In this document: positions 22,837 through 30,206 of the stretch, in pieces | Position numbering within the stretch: position 1 is the first letter of the stretch | Layout of the letters: each line of letters opens with the position of its first letter | Origin: CAZGSN01 sp964371655 | Lineage (GTDB): Bacteria; Desulfobacterota; Binatia; HRBIN30 | Reading direction: 5' to 3' | DNA: 36,910 nucleotides | Assembly: GCA_964371655.1 (NCBI GenBank) | Contig: CAYJOD010000063.1 | Coordinates: 1 to 36,910 of the forward strand | The notes under the pieces: model-generated | Database searches by the model: none | Told to the model about the DNA's origin: nothing | Seen by the model: only the letters and a program-made list of their open reading frames with translations | Translations under genes and position numbers: made by a program

Positions 22837-23613
22837 ATGATAAGCAAACGGTTTGACCTGAAGGATGTACTGCTGCCCTGTGTCGGGGTGGCGGTGGTGC
22901 TCGTGCTGTGGACGATCGTCAGTCAGACGATCGCTCCAGACCTACCGTCGCCGCTGCGTACCTGGCGGGAGTCGCAGCACTACATTCTGAATCCGTTCTT
23001 CAAGGACGGTGAGATGAACCAAGGTATCGGGCGTTTCGCCTTCTACAGCTTGATGCGCGTCGCCAAGGGCTTCTCCGTGGCCATCCTCATTGGCACCCCG
23101 CTTGGCTTCCTCCTCGGTCTTTCGCCGACGTTTCGCTCCGCCTTCGACCCGATGATCCAAGTCCTGCGACCGATATCACCTCTGGCCTGGTTGCCGCTCG
23201 GCCTCATCGTGTTCCAGAGATCGGAGCCGGCGGCCATCTTCACCATCGCCGTGTGCGCCATGTGGCCGACGGTGATCAACACCGCGGTCGGGGTGCGCAA
23301 CATCAACCCGGACTACCTCAACGTCGGGCGGGTGCTGCGTCTGTCGCATTTCACGATGCTGCGAAAGATCATTGTTCCGGCAACCCTGCCCTACGTATTC
23401 ACCGGCTATCGGCTGTCGCTTGGCATCGCCTGGCTGGTGATCGTCGCCTCCGAGATGCTCACCGGCGCCCCAGGCGTCGGCGGCTTTCTGTGGCAGGAGT
23501 ACAACAGTCTCGTCTACTCCCACATCCTCTTGTCGATCGTCACCATCGGCCTGATCGGCTTCATCCTCGATCGGCTCATGGGCATGGTCGAGCATCGCTT
23601 CCAGACCGTGTGA
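22837..23613 (+). CDS. nrtB: Nitrate ABC transporter permease
   Basis: The product is 258 residues from ATG 22837, which has GGAGGGAG upstream. Hydrophobic segments (for example DVLLPCVGVAVVLVLW, VAILIGTPLGFLLGL, IFTIAVCAMWPTVIN) and the EAA-loop region (NPDYLNVGRVLRLSHFTMLRKIIVPATLPYVFTG pattern) mark a BPD_transp_1 permease of the NrtB/SsuC/TauC group. It is followed 2 bp later by an ATPase gene. It forms the membrane channel of the transporter. Confidence 0.93.
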   Translation: MISKRFDLKDVLLPCVGVAVVLVLWTIVSQTIAPDLPSPLRTWRESQHYILNPFFKDGEMNQGIGRFAFYSLMRVAKGFSVAILIGTPLGFLLGLSPTFRSAFDPMIQVLRPISPLAWLPLGLIVFQRSEPAAIFTIAVCAMWPTVINTAVGVRNINPDYLNVGRVLRLSHFTMLRKIIVPATLPYVFTGYRLSLGIAWLVIVASEMLTGAPGVGGFLWQEYNSLVYSHILLSIVTIGLIGFILDRLMGMVEHRFQTV

Positions 23614-23615
23614 GC

Positions 23616-24443
23616 ATGCCCATGCCACTCCTCGAACTGCGCAACGTCTGCAAGAGCTATGAAACCCAAGGCGGGACACGCTCGGTGTTGCACAACGTGA
23701 GCCTGAGCCTCGACAAGGGCGAGTTCGCCGCGATCGTCGGCTATTCCGGAGCCGGCAAGACGACCCTGGTCTCGCTCATCGCCGGGTTGATCGAGCCGAG
23801 CAGTGGCGAGATTCTCCTCGACGGCAAGGCGATCTGCGGGCCGGGACCCGACCGCGGTATCGTGTTTCAGAATTACTCGCTGCTCAGCTGGATGAGCGTG
23901 TTCGACAACGTGCATCTGGCGGTCGAGGCGGTGCACCCTGAGTGGTCGAAGGCCGACAAGCGCGAACGCACTGAGTTCTTGATCCGCATGGTCAAGCTCA
24001 GCGCGGCGATGAACAAGCGCCCGGGCGAGCTTTCCGGTGGAATGCGGCAGCGCGTCGCCGTGGCGCGCGGGCTGGCGATGGATCCGCAGCTGCTGCTTCT
24101 CGACGAACCCTTCAGCGCCCTCGACGCGCTGACGCGTGCGACGCTGCAGCGCGAGCTAGCGGAGATCTGGGCGCGTGATCGCAAGACCGTGATCATGATT
24201 ACCAACGACGTCGAAGAGGCGATCCTGCTTGCCGATCGCATCTTCCCATTGACCGCGGCGCCGGCGGCGCATCTCGGCCCGGAGATCCGCGTGCCGATTG
24301 CTCACCCGCGTACGCATCGCGGTTTGAATCGCAACCCAACGTATCAAAGCGTTCGCCACGCCATCGTGGATTTCCTAGTCAGCCAACGTGGTGACCGCGC
24401 TCGCCCCACGGTCGAGGTCTCTCCAATTGGAGTCGCCGCATGA
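23616..24443 (+). CDS. Nitrate ABC transporter ATPase, first copy (Asn in H-loop)
   Basis: The product is 275 residues from ATG 23616, or GTG 23610 overlapping the permease stop. Walker A GYSGAGKTT, Q-loop FQNYSLLSW, signature LSGGMRQR and Walker B LLLLDEPFSALD are intact. The switch (H-loop) His normally found in THD is Asn197 (MITNDVEEA). It overlaps the second ATPase by 4 bp. NrtC and NrtD form a heterodimer in known systems, and the two proteins here are distinct copies, so one may be catalytically unequal. Confidence 0.92.
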   Translation: MPMPLLELRNVCKSYETQGGTRSVLHNVSLSLDKGEFAAIVGYSGAGKTTLVSLIAGLIEPSSGEILLDGKAICGPGPDRGIVFQNYSLLSWMSVFDNVHLAVEAVHPEWSKADKRERTEFLIRMVKLSAAMNKRPGELSGGMRQRVAVARGLAMDPQLLLLDEPFSALDALTRATLQRELAEIWARDRKTVIMITNDVEEAILLADRIFPLTAAPAAHLGPEIRVPIAHPRTHRGLNRNPTYQSVRHAIVDFLVSQRGDRARPTVEVSPIGVAA

Positions 24444-25336
24444 TCGATTACCTTTTCGAGGTGTCTGGTCTGGGAAAGAGCTACGACACGCCAAGCGGTC
24501 CGAGTGTGATCGTCGAGAACTTCACCCTGCGCGTGCGTGAAGGAGAATTCATCTGCATCATCGGACACTCCGGCTGCGGCAAGTCGACGGTGCTGTCGAT
24601 CATGATGGGTCTCAACAGCGCCACCGAAGGCGGAGTGATTCTGAACGGTCGCGAGGTCGACGGCCCCGGTTTGGAGCGCGGTGTAGTCTTCCAGACGCCG
24701 GCGCTGCTGCCGTGGCTCAGCGCTCGTGACAATGTTCAGCTCGCGGTCGACCAGGTCGCTGCCGATAAGACGCCGGTCGAGCGTCGCGAGCGTGCGGACG
24801 AAGCGTTGCGGCTGGTCGGTCTCGGAGGCCAGGGCGACACGTATCCCGGCGAGCTCTCGGCCGGCATGCGCCAGCGCGTCGGCATCGCGCGCGCCTTCGC
24901 TCTCGATCCGAAGGTGCTGCTCTTGGACGAACCCTTCAGCCTGTTGGACGCGCTCACGCGCATGGAGCTGCAGGACGAGCTCGTGCGTTTGTGGGAGCAG
25001 GAGCGCAAGACCGTGGTCATGGTGACCCACGACGTCGACGAAGCTCTGCTGCTCGCCGATCGCGTCGTGATGATGAGCAGCGGGCCGGCGGCAACCATCG
25101 GCGACATCTTGCAAGTGCCACTGCCACGACCGCGGCGCCGCGAGTTGATTGTCGACGATCCGAACTACTACGCGGCGCGCGAGCACCTTCTGTCTTTCCT
25201 CGAGGGACACCCGGCACATGGGCGCAGCGACTGGGAGACGGAGGAAGACGTCACCATGCCATCGGTGGCGACGTCGGCCGTAGCGGTCGACGCGAGAGTT
25301 TGGCTGCCGATCGCGACTTCGGATGCAGAGGCTTAG
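24440..25336 (+). CDS. Nitrate ABC transporter ATPase, second copy
   Basis: The 298-residue product has a full set of NBD motifs: Walker A GHSGCGKST, Q-loop FQTPALLPW, signature LSAGMRQR (Ala in place of the second position Gly), Walker B VLLLDEPFSLLD and a normal H-loop VTHDVDEA. It lacks the C-terminal NrtA-like domain of cyanobacterial NrtC. A C-terminal extension of about 60 residues is Asp/Glu-rich and ends DVTMPSVATSAVAVDARVW. It overlaps the first ATPase gene by 4 bp. Confidence 0.92.
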   Translation: MIDYLFEVSGLGKSYDTPSGPSVIVENFTLRVREGEFICIIGHSGCGKSTVLSIMMGLNSATEGGVILNGREVDGPGLERGVVFQTPALLPWLSARDNVQLAVDQVAADKTPVERRERADEALRLVGLGGQGDTYPGELSAGMRQRVGIARAFALDPKVLLLDEPFSLLDALTRMELQDELVRLWEQERKTVVMVTHDVDEALLLADRVVMMSSGPAATIGDILQVPLPRPRRRELIVDDPNYYAAREHLLSFLEGHPAHGRSDWETEEDVTMPSVATSAVAVDARVWLPIATSDAEA

Positions 25337-25378
25337 GCAAGGGCAAAAGGCTTAGGCAAAGGTGGAGTGCAATCTCCC

Positions 25379-25408
25379 CTCTCCCGTGCCGCCTCTGGCA
25401 CGGGAGAG
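25379..25408. repeat. 12-bp perfect hairpin between the ATPase and porin genes
   Basis: CTCTCCCGTGCC and GGCACGGGAGAG form an exact 12-bp stem with a 6-nt loop. It lies 43 bp after the ATPase stop codon. The context CCCCTCTCCC...GGGAGAGGGTTTGGG is typical of a frequent dispersed repeat. No U-run follows, so termination is uncertain and the porin may still be co-transcribed. Confidence 0.8.
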
Positions 25409-25475
25409 GGTTTGGGTGAGGGCCGCGTTCTAGCGGCACTCGCGAATATTCGAAGCGAAAGGGAAGGGGTGGAGC

Positions 25476-26963
25476 ATGACACTCAGGGTACCGGTGTTTC
25501 TTGCGGCAACGATCTGGGCAACGGCAGCTCAGGCGGAGATCAGTCTCGATACGATCTCCCCGGATCTGCCGCCGAGCATTTCTATCGGCGCCAGCCTGCG
25601 CACCCGCTGGGAGATGTGGAACTGGTTCGAAACGCCGCAGGGAAGGAACAACGACTACGACTTTGTCGGAACCGTGCTGCGCGCTTCGGGCAAGTGGAAG
25701 AGCGACTGGGCGGACGTCTTGGTCGAAGGTCAGAGCTCGGGGCTCATTGATCTGCCCACCACCGCCAGTGGGCCGGCGCCGCAAGGCAATCTGGGTCTGG
25801 GCGGTGTGTATTTCCAAACCAATCGCCGTCGCCATGACGCATCGCCGTTTCTCAAGCAGGGCTTCGTCAACTGGAAGCAGTTCGGCATTCCCGGGCTAAC
25901 GGCACGCGGCGGTCGCTTCGAGTTTGCAGAAGGCAACGAGGTTCTCAGCGGCGACGCCAGCGTCGACTGGATTAAGAACATGCGCTTGTCGCAGCGGCTG
26001 ATCGGAGGATTTGGATGGTCGCACGTTGGCCGCGCCTTCGACGGCGTCGCTGCCGCGTACAACCGATCGCCGTTCAACGTCACGATGATGCTCTCGCATC
26101 CGACGGCGGGGGGCTTCGATCTCAACGGCATGCACGAGCTAGATGACGTAGACCTCGCCTACACGTCCGCCAACTGGACGAAGCTGCGCGCCGATTCGAC
26201 GACCGACGCGCGCTTATTCTACGTGTACTACGACGACCGGCGCCACCAGGCCAAGACCGACAACCGTCCCGCCACCGCCCGCAACGCTCCCGCAGAGCGG
26301 CAAGCGGAGGTGCAAATCCACACGATCGGCGCGCACGCCGTGCATGTGATTCCGACCGCGGCCGGCAGCTTTGACGGCTATGTCTGGGGCGTCGGGCAGG
26401 TCGGCGATTGGGGCGTGTTGAACCACGCGGCGTGGGCGTGGAGCGGCGAGGTCGGCTGGCAGCCACCATCGCTGCCGTGGAAACCCTGGCTGCGCGCCGG
26501 CTACGCGCGTAGCTCCGGCGACGATGACGCCAAGGATGGAACGCATCACACCTTCTTCCAGATTCTCCCCACCGCGCGCATCTACTCATTCTCGACGTTC
26601 TACAACTTGATGAATACCGAGGACGCGTCGGTGGAGTTGCTGCTGCGACCGAAACCCGGGCTCGTCTCGCGCACCGAGTTTCACAATCTGCGGCTGACCG
26701 AAGCGAACGACCTCTGGTACCAAGGCTCCGGTGCCACCATCGGCGACCGCAATCGTGCCGAAGGCTTCGGTTACTCGGGCCGTCCCGGCAATGGTTTCCG
26801 CGAGCTCTTTAGCTTGCTGCAGACGTCGCTGTCCTACGACTGGAGCGCGTTCGTGAACACCAACGTCTACTATGCCCACGTCGTCGGCGGTGAGGTCGTA
26901 CAGAAGATCTTCGCGAGCGACGAGGGCGACTTCGGGTACATCGAGATCACGCTGAAGATTTGA
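25476..26963 (+). CDS. Outer-membrane beta-barrel, alginate-export-like family
   Basis: The 495-residue product has a signal peptide (MTLRVPVFLAATIWATAAQA) and a strong ribosome site (GAAGGGGTGGAGC region). The mature protein is rich in aromatic, alternating strands and ends YIEITLKI, with the C-terminal aromatic/hydrophobic signature of barrels. Blocks such as GASLRTRWEMWNWFE, RFEFAEGNEVL and YVYYDDRRHQAKTDNRPA, ADARLFYVYY-like strands resemble the alginate_exp family. The position directly behind the transporter suggests it passes nitrate across the outer membrane. That substrate is an inference from context. Confidence 0.78.
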   Translation: MTLRVPVFLAATIWATAAQAEISLDTISPDLPPSISIGASLRTRWEMWNWFETPQGRNNDYDFVGTVLRASGKWKSDWADVLVEGQSSGLIDLPTTASGPAPQGNLGLGGVYFQTNRRRHDASPFLKQGFVNWKQFGIPGLTARGGRFEFAEGNEVLSGDASVDWIKNMRLSQRLIGGFGWSHVGRAFDGVAAAYNRSPFNVTMMLSHPTAGGFDLNGMHELDDVDLAYTSANWTKLRADSTTDARLFYVYYDDRRHQAKTDNRPATARNAPAERQAEVQIHTIGAHAVHVIPTAAGSFDGYVWGVGQVGDWGVLNHAAWAWSGEVGWQPPSLPWKPWLRAGYARSSGDDDAKDGTHHTFFQILPTARIYSFSTFYNLMNTEDASVELLLRPKPGLVSRTEFHNLRLTEANDLWYQGSGATIGDRNRAEGFGYSGRPGNGFRELFSLLQTSLSYDWSAFVNTNVYYAHVVGGEVVQKIFASDEGDFGYIEITLKI

Positions 26964-27379
26964 CGAAGGGTCGGGGCGGTCTTCTGCAGGTTTGCGCGGT
27001 GCCAGGGTGACGAGCCCCGCGTCTGCCGCCGCCTCAATCGCCGTATCGGAGGTCAGCTGCTGACAGGGGAATGACCCATTGTCGAACCCGGCCTGAACCT
27101 CAGCCAAGGCGCGACCATCGACCCGCTCCGTTCAAGCCGCTGCTTCGGTAATCCACCTGGGTACTTGAGGCATCGGGCACCGAGGGGAGGCACTGTCCTG
27201 CCCCCGGTGCGCTTTCACTCTGGGCCGTGCTCGGTGCGAGTTTGATTACGTCGGGGCTTGCGTATTTGGGCGCAGCAATGCTTTATCGGGCCATATTGCG
27301 GATCCCTATTTGGGCGAGAGGATCGGGTAGGCGGCGGCGCCTGGCTGGGTCCTGAGTGAGCGAGGATGAGGAGCTGACT
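26964..27379. terminator. Gap after the nitrate operon, with strong stem-loop 27177-27210
   Basis: This 416-bp gap has no convincing gene. At 27177-27210 a GC-rich stem GCACCGaGGGGaGG / CCtgCCCCCGGTGC is closed by a short loop (CACTGT), about 214 bp after the porin stop. It is followed by GCTTTCACTC, a weak T content. It is the best candidate for the end of the nitrate operon, though not a classical terminator. Minus-strand sequence near 26990-27110 reads like protein but has no intact frame context and could be a gene remnant. Confidence 0.4.
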
Positions 27380-28189
27380 ATGAAGAACCGCATGATTCAA
27401 GCCTTTGCCCTGTTTGCGGTCTCTGCGGCGCTGGGCTGTCGCCAAAATGGCTCGGTCAGTGTCACCATGCCGAAACGGATCGTTGATCTCTCTCCGGTGA
27501 TCACCGAAGACCTGGCCGTGCGCCAGTATGGGCATCGCGCCTGTGAGTTTCTTGGCCTCAAGGAGAGAAGTACCTTCTCGCCGGTTACTCCGGAAAAGCC
27601 CGAGTATAGCTTCGGGATGACCTACTTTGAGCTGTCGAGCCATCTGGGCGCGCATCTCGACGCTCCCGCGCGCTTGCTCAAAGGTGGTGATCGCGTCGAC
27701 CAGATCCCCCTGGATCGTCTCTACGGACCGGCGCAGCTGATCGACCTGCGTTGGAAGGACCACCACAGTCCGCTGCAGATCTCCGACCTCGAGAACTTTA
27801 CGATCGCGCCGAACATGATCCTGTTGATGTTTGCCGGGTACTCGCCGCCGCGCGAGGAGGAATGGCCTACCTATTCACCGATATCGCCGCAGGCGGCGCA
27901 GTGGTTGGTAGGCAAGAAGATCAAGGCACTTGCCACCGACATGCCAAGCATTGGCAGTTTCGATCGCTATGCGAACTTGATGGACAAGGGGCGTCCTCCC
28001 GAAGAGGTGTGGGCCGAGCGCCTCGAGTTCTCGAAGGCGGGCATCCCAGTGATTGAGGGCCTGGCCAATATGGCGCACTTACTCGACGAGCGGAACAAAC
28101 CCGAGAAGAGCATCGTATTCGCTGGCTTCCCGCTGGCGCTGGCGGATCGTAGCGGCGCCCCGATGCGAGCTGCCGCTTTTATCTACTGA
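27380..28189 (+). CDS. Cyclase-family (PF04199-like) lipoprotein
   Basis: The product is 269 residues from ATG 27380, with GAGGAGC upstream. A lipoprotein signal ends SAALGC with the modified Cys at residue 20. The body matches the kynurenine formamidase/cyclase family: metal motif H88-L-G-A-H92-L-D94-A-P, then ALATDMPSI and PVIEGLANMAHL. The family consensus HxGTHxDxPxH is altered here, with Ala for Thr and Arg98 at the place of the final His. Family members hydrolyse amides or lactones with Zn or Mn; substrate is unknown. Lipid anchoring of this family is unusual. It converges with a minus-strand gene, overlapping tail to tail by 7 bp. Confidence 0.8.
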   Translation: MKNRMIQAFALFAVSAALGCRQNGSVSVTMPKRIVDLSPVITEDLAVRQYGHRACEFLGLKERSTFSPVTPEKPEYSFGMTYFELSSHLGAHLDAPARLLKGGDRVDQIPLDRLYGPAQLIDLRWKDHHSPLQISDLENFTIAPNMILLMFAGYSPPREEEWPTYSPISPQAAQWLVGKKIKALATDMPSIGSFDRYANLMDKGRPPEEVWAERLEFSKAGIPVIEGLANMAHLLDERNKPEKSIVFAGFPLALADRSGAPMRAAAFIY

Positions 28190-28668
28190 GCCTTCCCCGG
28201 CGCTTTCTGCCTGCCCAGCGGTGCTCCAGGCCCACCCTCCAGGACACCCAGCAGCCAGGCCTCGTCGCTCTTGGGGATACCGACGGCGACAGCAGCCACG
28301 TGCGCCACGTCTGGAAGGGGAAGCGGCGATTCCTTCGCGATCCAGTGGGTAACTTCACGGTGTCGCCCCAGGGCCTTGAGTCGCCACGTCGTATCGATTG
28401 GTAGGAGCGCGAGCCAGTGGGTGATGGCGAGTTGGGCGCCCAGACGAAACCCCCTGGTATCCTTGCCCAGCTGCACGTTCTTCTCCAGCACGCCGCGCGC
28501 GAATCGATACGTGGTCGCATAATCCAAGCGACGATTGAGAACGGCGGCAATCTCCGCCGCGCCGCGCTTCACCTCGGCGATGGACCATTCCGGGTCGGTG
28601 ACCGCTGCCGCAGCGAAGGTGAATCCGAACGCCAGCGCTACGGCCACACTTGAGAGCCGTCTCCACAT
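28183..28668 (-). CDS. Small secreted protein of unknown function
   Basis: From ATG 28668 the product is 161 residues with a signal peptide (MWRRLSSVAVALAFGFTFAAAA). The mature part begins VTDPEWSIAEVKRGAAEIAAVLNRRLDYA, rich in helix-forming residues, and shows no known motif. Longer starts up to 28749 are possible but cross non-coding sequence. It overlaps the cyclase gene at the stop. No function can be assigned. Confidence 0.6.
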   Translation of the reverse strand: MWRRLSSVAVALAFGFTFAAAAVTDPEWSIAEVKRGAAEIAAVLNRRLDYATTYRFARGVLEKNVQLGKDTRGFRLGAQLAITHWLALLPIDTTWRLKALGRHREVTHWIAKESPLPLPDVAHVAAVAVGIPKSDEAWLLGVLEGGPGAPLGRQKAPGKAQ

Positions 28669-28779
28669 GGAGAGGCAGATAGCAGGATTGCCGTCCCCAG
28701 AGGAAGCTCTGCTTATGCTACGAAGCAGCGGAAGGTGGGTTGATCGCAAGTGGATCTTTTGCCATGGTTGGCGTCCGCG

Positions 28780-28914
28780 ACAGGGCCTAATCCTCGGAGA
28801 CGAGGAGCGGAGGAACCAGAGAAGTCGTTTGGGGTGAATCCCACCTTCGGGTGGGACGGGTAACTTCTTGAGCCCGAACCCGTCAGCTAACTTCGTCGGC
28901 CGTCAAGGAGAGGT
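28780..28914 (+). promoter_or_regulatory. Cyclic-di-AMP riboswitch (ydaO/yuaA class)
   Basis: The ordered conserved segments of the class are present: GGAGGAACC (28809-28817), TTTGGGGTGAATC (28828-28840), a CCCACC-TTCG-GGTGGG stem (28841-28855 region), GGGTAACTTCTTGAGCCCG (28858-28876), CCGTCAGCTAACTTCG (28880-28895) and the closing strand CGGCCGTCAAGGAG (28897-28910). GGCC at 28784-28787 and 28898-28901 can form P1. The order matches the known ydaO aptamer as I recall it from Thermoanaerobacter. It lies upstream of an RlpA-like gene, a target class where c-di-AMP riboswitches regulate wall-modifying enzymes. Confidence 0.9.
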
Positions 28915-29017
28915 TCACAGGTCAGCCGTTCTGCGGCTGCCTTAGTGGTCCCAAGTGTGATGTTGTGTTGAGGTTGTGCCTCTCCAGGGTGTCGCGGAGC
29001 CCAAAAGGAGGGGCATT
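28915..29017 (+). promoter_or_regulatory. Candidate expression platform of the riboswitch
   Basis: GGAGAGG...CACA (28907-28918) can pair with TGTGCCTCTCC (28975-28985), with a two-nt bulge. CTCC in the same strand can alternatively face GGAG of the Shine-Dalgarno AAAAGGAGGGG (29003-29013). A hairpin AGCCG-TTCTG-CGGCT lies near 28923-28937. No U-run is seen, so translational control is more likely than termination. The pairing scheme is an inference. Confidence 0.4.
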
Positions 29018-29512
29018 ATGCACCAGACGACCGCTCGTAGGTTTTCAGGGTTCGTAGTCACCGCGCTCACCGTAATCGTTCTAACCGCGTCTCTTGCCGG
29101 CGCCGCCGAGCACCGACGCCGCCCGCAATCGCGCTGGCGCCAGGTGACGCACGCCTCCTGGTATGGGAGTGAGTTTCGTGGTCGGCAAACGGCCGACGGT
29201 TCAAACTTTGACCCGCGCCGGCTTACGGCTGCGCACCGGACGTTGCGCTTCGGGACGAAGGTGCGCGTGACCGAATTACGCACGGGAAAGTCGGTCGTCG
29301 TCGAGATCAACGATCGTGGCCCTTACATCGAGGGTCGCGGCATCGATTTATCGCGCGCCGCCGCTCGCTCCTTGGGTATCGTCAATCGTGGTATTGCGCG
29401 AGTTGCAATTGAGCTGTTGCCGCAAGAGCTCCGTCCCGACGTGGCCGTCCCCACGGTCACGGCGGCTACCGAGCCCACGGTTTGGTGGTTGCCCAAAGCG
29501 ATTGTTCAGTAA
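29018..29512 (+). CDS. rlpA: RlpA-like double-psi beta-barrel lytic transglycosylase
   Basis: The product is 164 residues from ATG 29018, with AAAAGGAGGGG 5 nt upstream. A signal peptide (hydrophobic TALTVIVLTASLAGAA) precedes the DPBB domain: HASWYGSEFRGRQTADG, NFDPRRLTAAHRTLRFGT, KVRVTELRTGKSVVVEINDRGP and GRGIDLSRAAARSLGI. The INDRGP Asp is the expected catalytic residue. RlpA cleaves denuded glycan strands at septa; this version lacks the SPOR domain of E. coli RlpA. It follows the c-di-AMP riboswitch and would be controlled by it. Confidence 0.92.
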   Translation: MHQTTARRFSGFVVTALTVIVLTASLAGAAEHRRRPQSRWRQVTHASWYGSEFRGRQTADGSNFDPRRLTAAHRTLRFGTKVRVTELRTGKSVVVEINDRGPYIEGRGIDLSRAAARSLGIVNRGIARVAIELLPQELRPDVAVPTVTAATEPTVWWLPKAIVQ

Positions 29513-29547
29513 CGCTAGTCGAATCGATCGGGCTGGCGGCGTCCTGC

Positions 29548-29979
29548 TCAGGCGGTCGGTTCCTGGTTCGGTTCCGAGGTTGGGGCAGCCGGTTCGTGTT
29601 TCAGCTTTTTCTCCAGCTGGGCGACGCGTTTCGCCAGGTTACGCACCTCGTCGCGCGTCGGTAGGTCGAGACGCTCAAGCAGAGGTCTCAGCCGCTTGGT
29701 AGCTTCCTTCTCGATGGTCGCCACCAGCCGGTGGGCTTGTGCTTCGACGTCGCGGGAGGCGCGGCGCGCGCGCTTTTCCAAACCCGAGCGCAGGGTCTGG
29801 GCCTGGGTCAGGAGACGGTCCATTGCGCGTTTCTGGTCTTTCGAGATCAGTCGCGTCGCTTGCTTGCGGGTGCGCGTCAAGACGATGTCTGCGTCGCGCT
29901 GCAGGTCTTTCATGTTTGCTTGCAGACGCGCCAGGACTTCGCTGGTTTGCGATTGCTGAGCCATGCCAGCTTTTTTCAT
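29548..29979 (-). CDS. Phasin-like coiled-coil protein
   Basis: The 143-residue product starts at ATG 29979 with GAGAAAGG upstream. It is Arg/Lys/Glu/Gln-rich and helical almost throughout (VLARLQANMKDLQRDADIV, RDVEAQAHRLVATIEKEA, LPTRDEVRNLAKRVAQLEKK), ending in a short Pro/Thr/Glu tail. The LPTRDEVRNLAKRVAQLEKKL ending is typical of the phasin (PHA granule-associated, PhaF/PhaI-like) proteins, where DVxxLxxRVxxLE is frequent. No other PHA gene is in the window, so granule binding is not supported by context. It converges with rlpA, 35 bp apart. Confidence 0.7.
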   Translation of the reverse strand: MKKAGMAQQSQTSEVLARLQANMKDLQRDADIVLTRTRKQATRLISKDQKRAMDRLLTQAQTLRSGLEKRARRASRDVEAQAHRLVATIEKEATKRLRPLLERLDLPTRDEVRNLAKRVAQLEKKLKHEPAAPTSEPNQEPTA

Positions 29980-30206
29980 CGTATGACGCCTTTCTCTACG
30001 GTGACTTCTACTCCCGTTTTCGCCGACCCTGCAAGAGCACGGCGGTGGCCAAGGCCCGCTATCGAAGCGTCACGAGGCTCCGCCTGTCGCGCCCCGCTCC
30101 CTGTATCCCGGCTGACTGCGTTTCGAAGTCTGGGCGCGCCGACAAGAACTTGAACGTGGGTCGCACGAAACACTTGGTTGACCGTCGCGGGCGTCGTCGG
30201 CATAGT

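Noticed and set aside
25379..25408. Intrinsic terminator
   Set aside because: The stem is strong, but GGTTTGGGTG follows instead of a T-run, and the context is that of a dispersed repeat.
26586..27107. Minus-strand ORF after the porin gene, partly protein-like (MAEVQAGFDNG)
   Set aside because: Most of it is antisense to the porin. The 26990-27110 part could be a remnant of a lost gene, but no family could be named.
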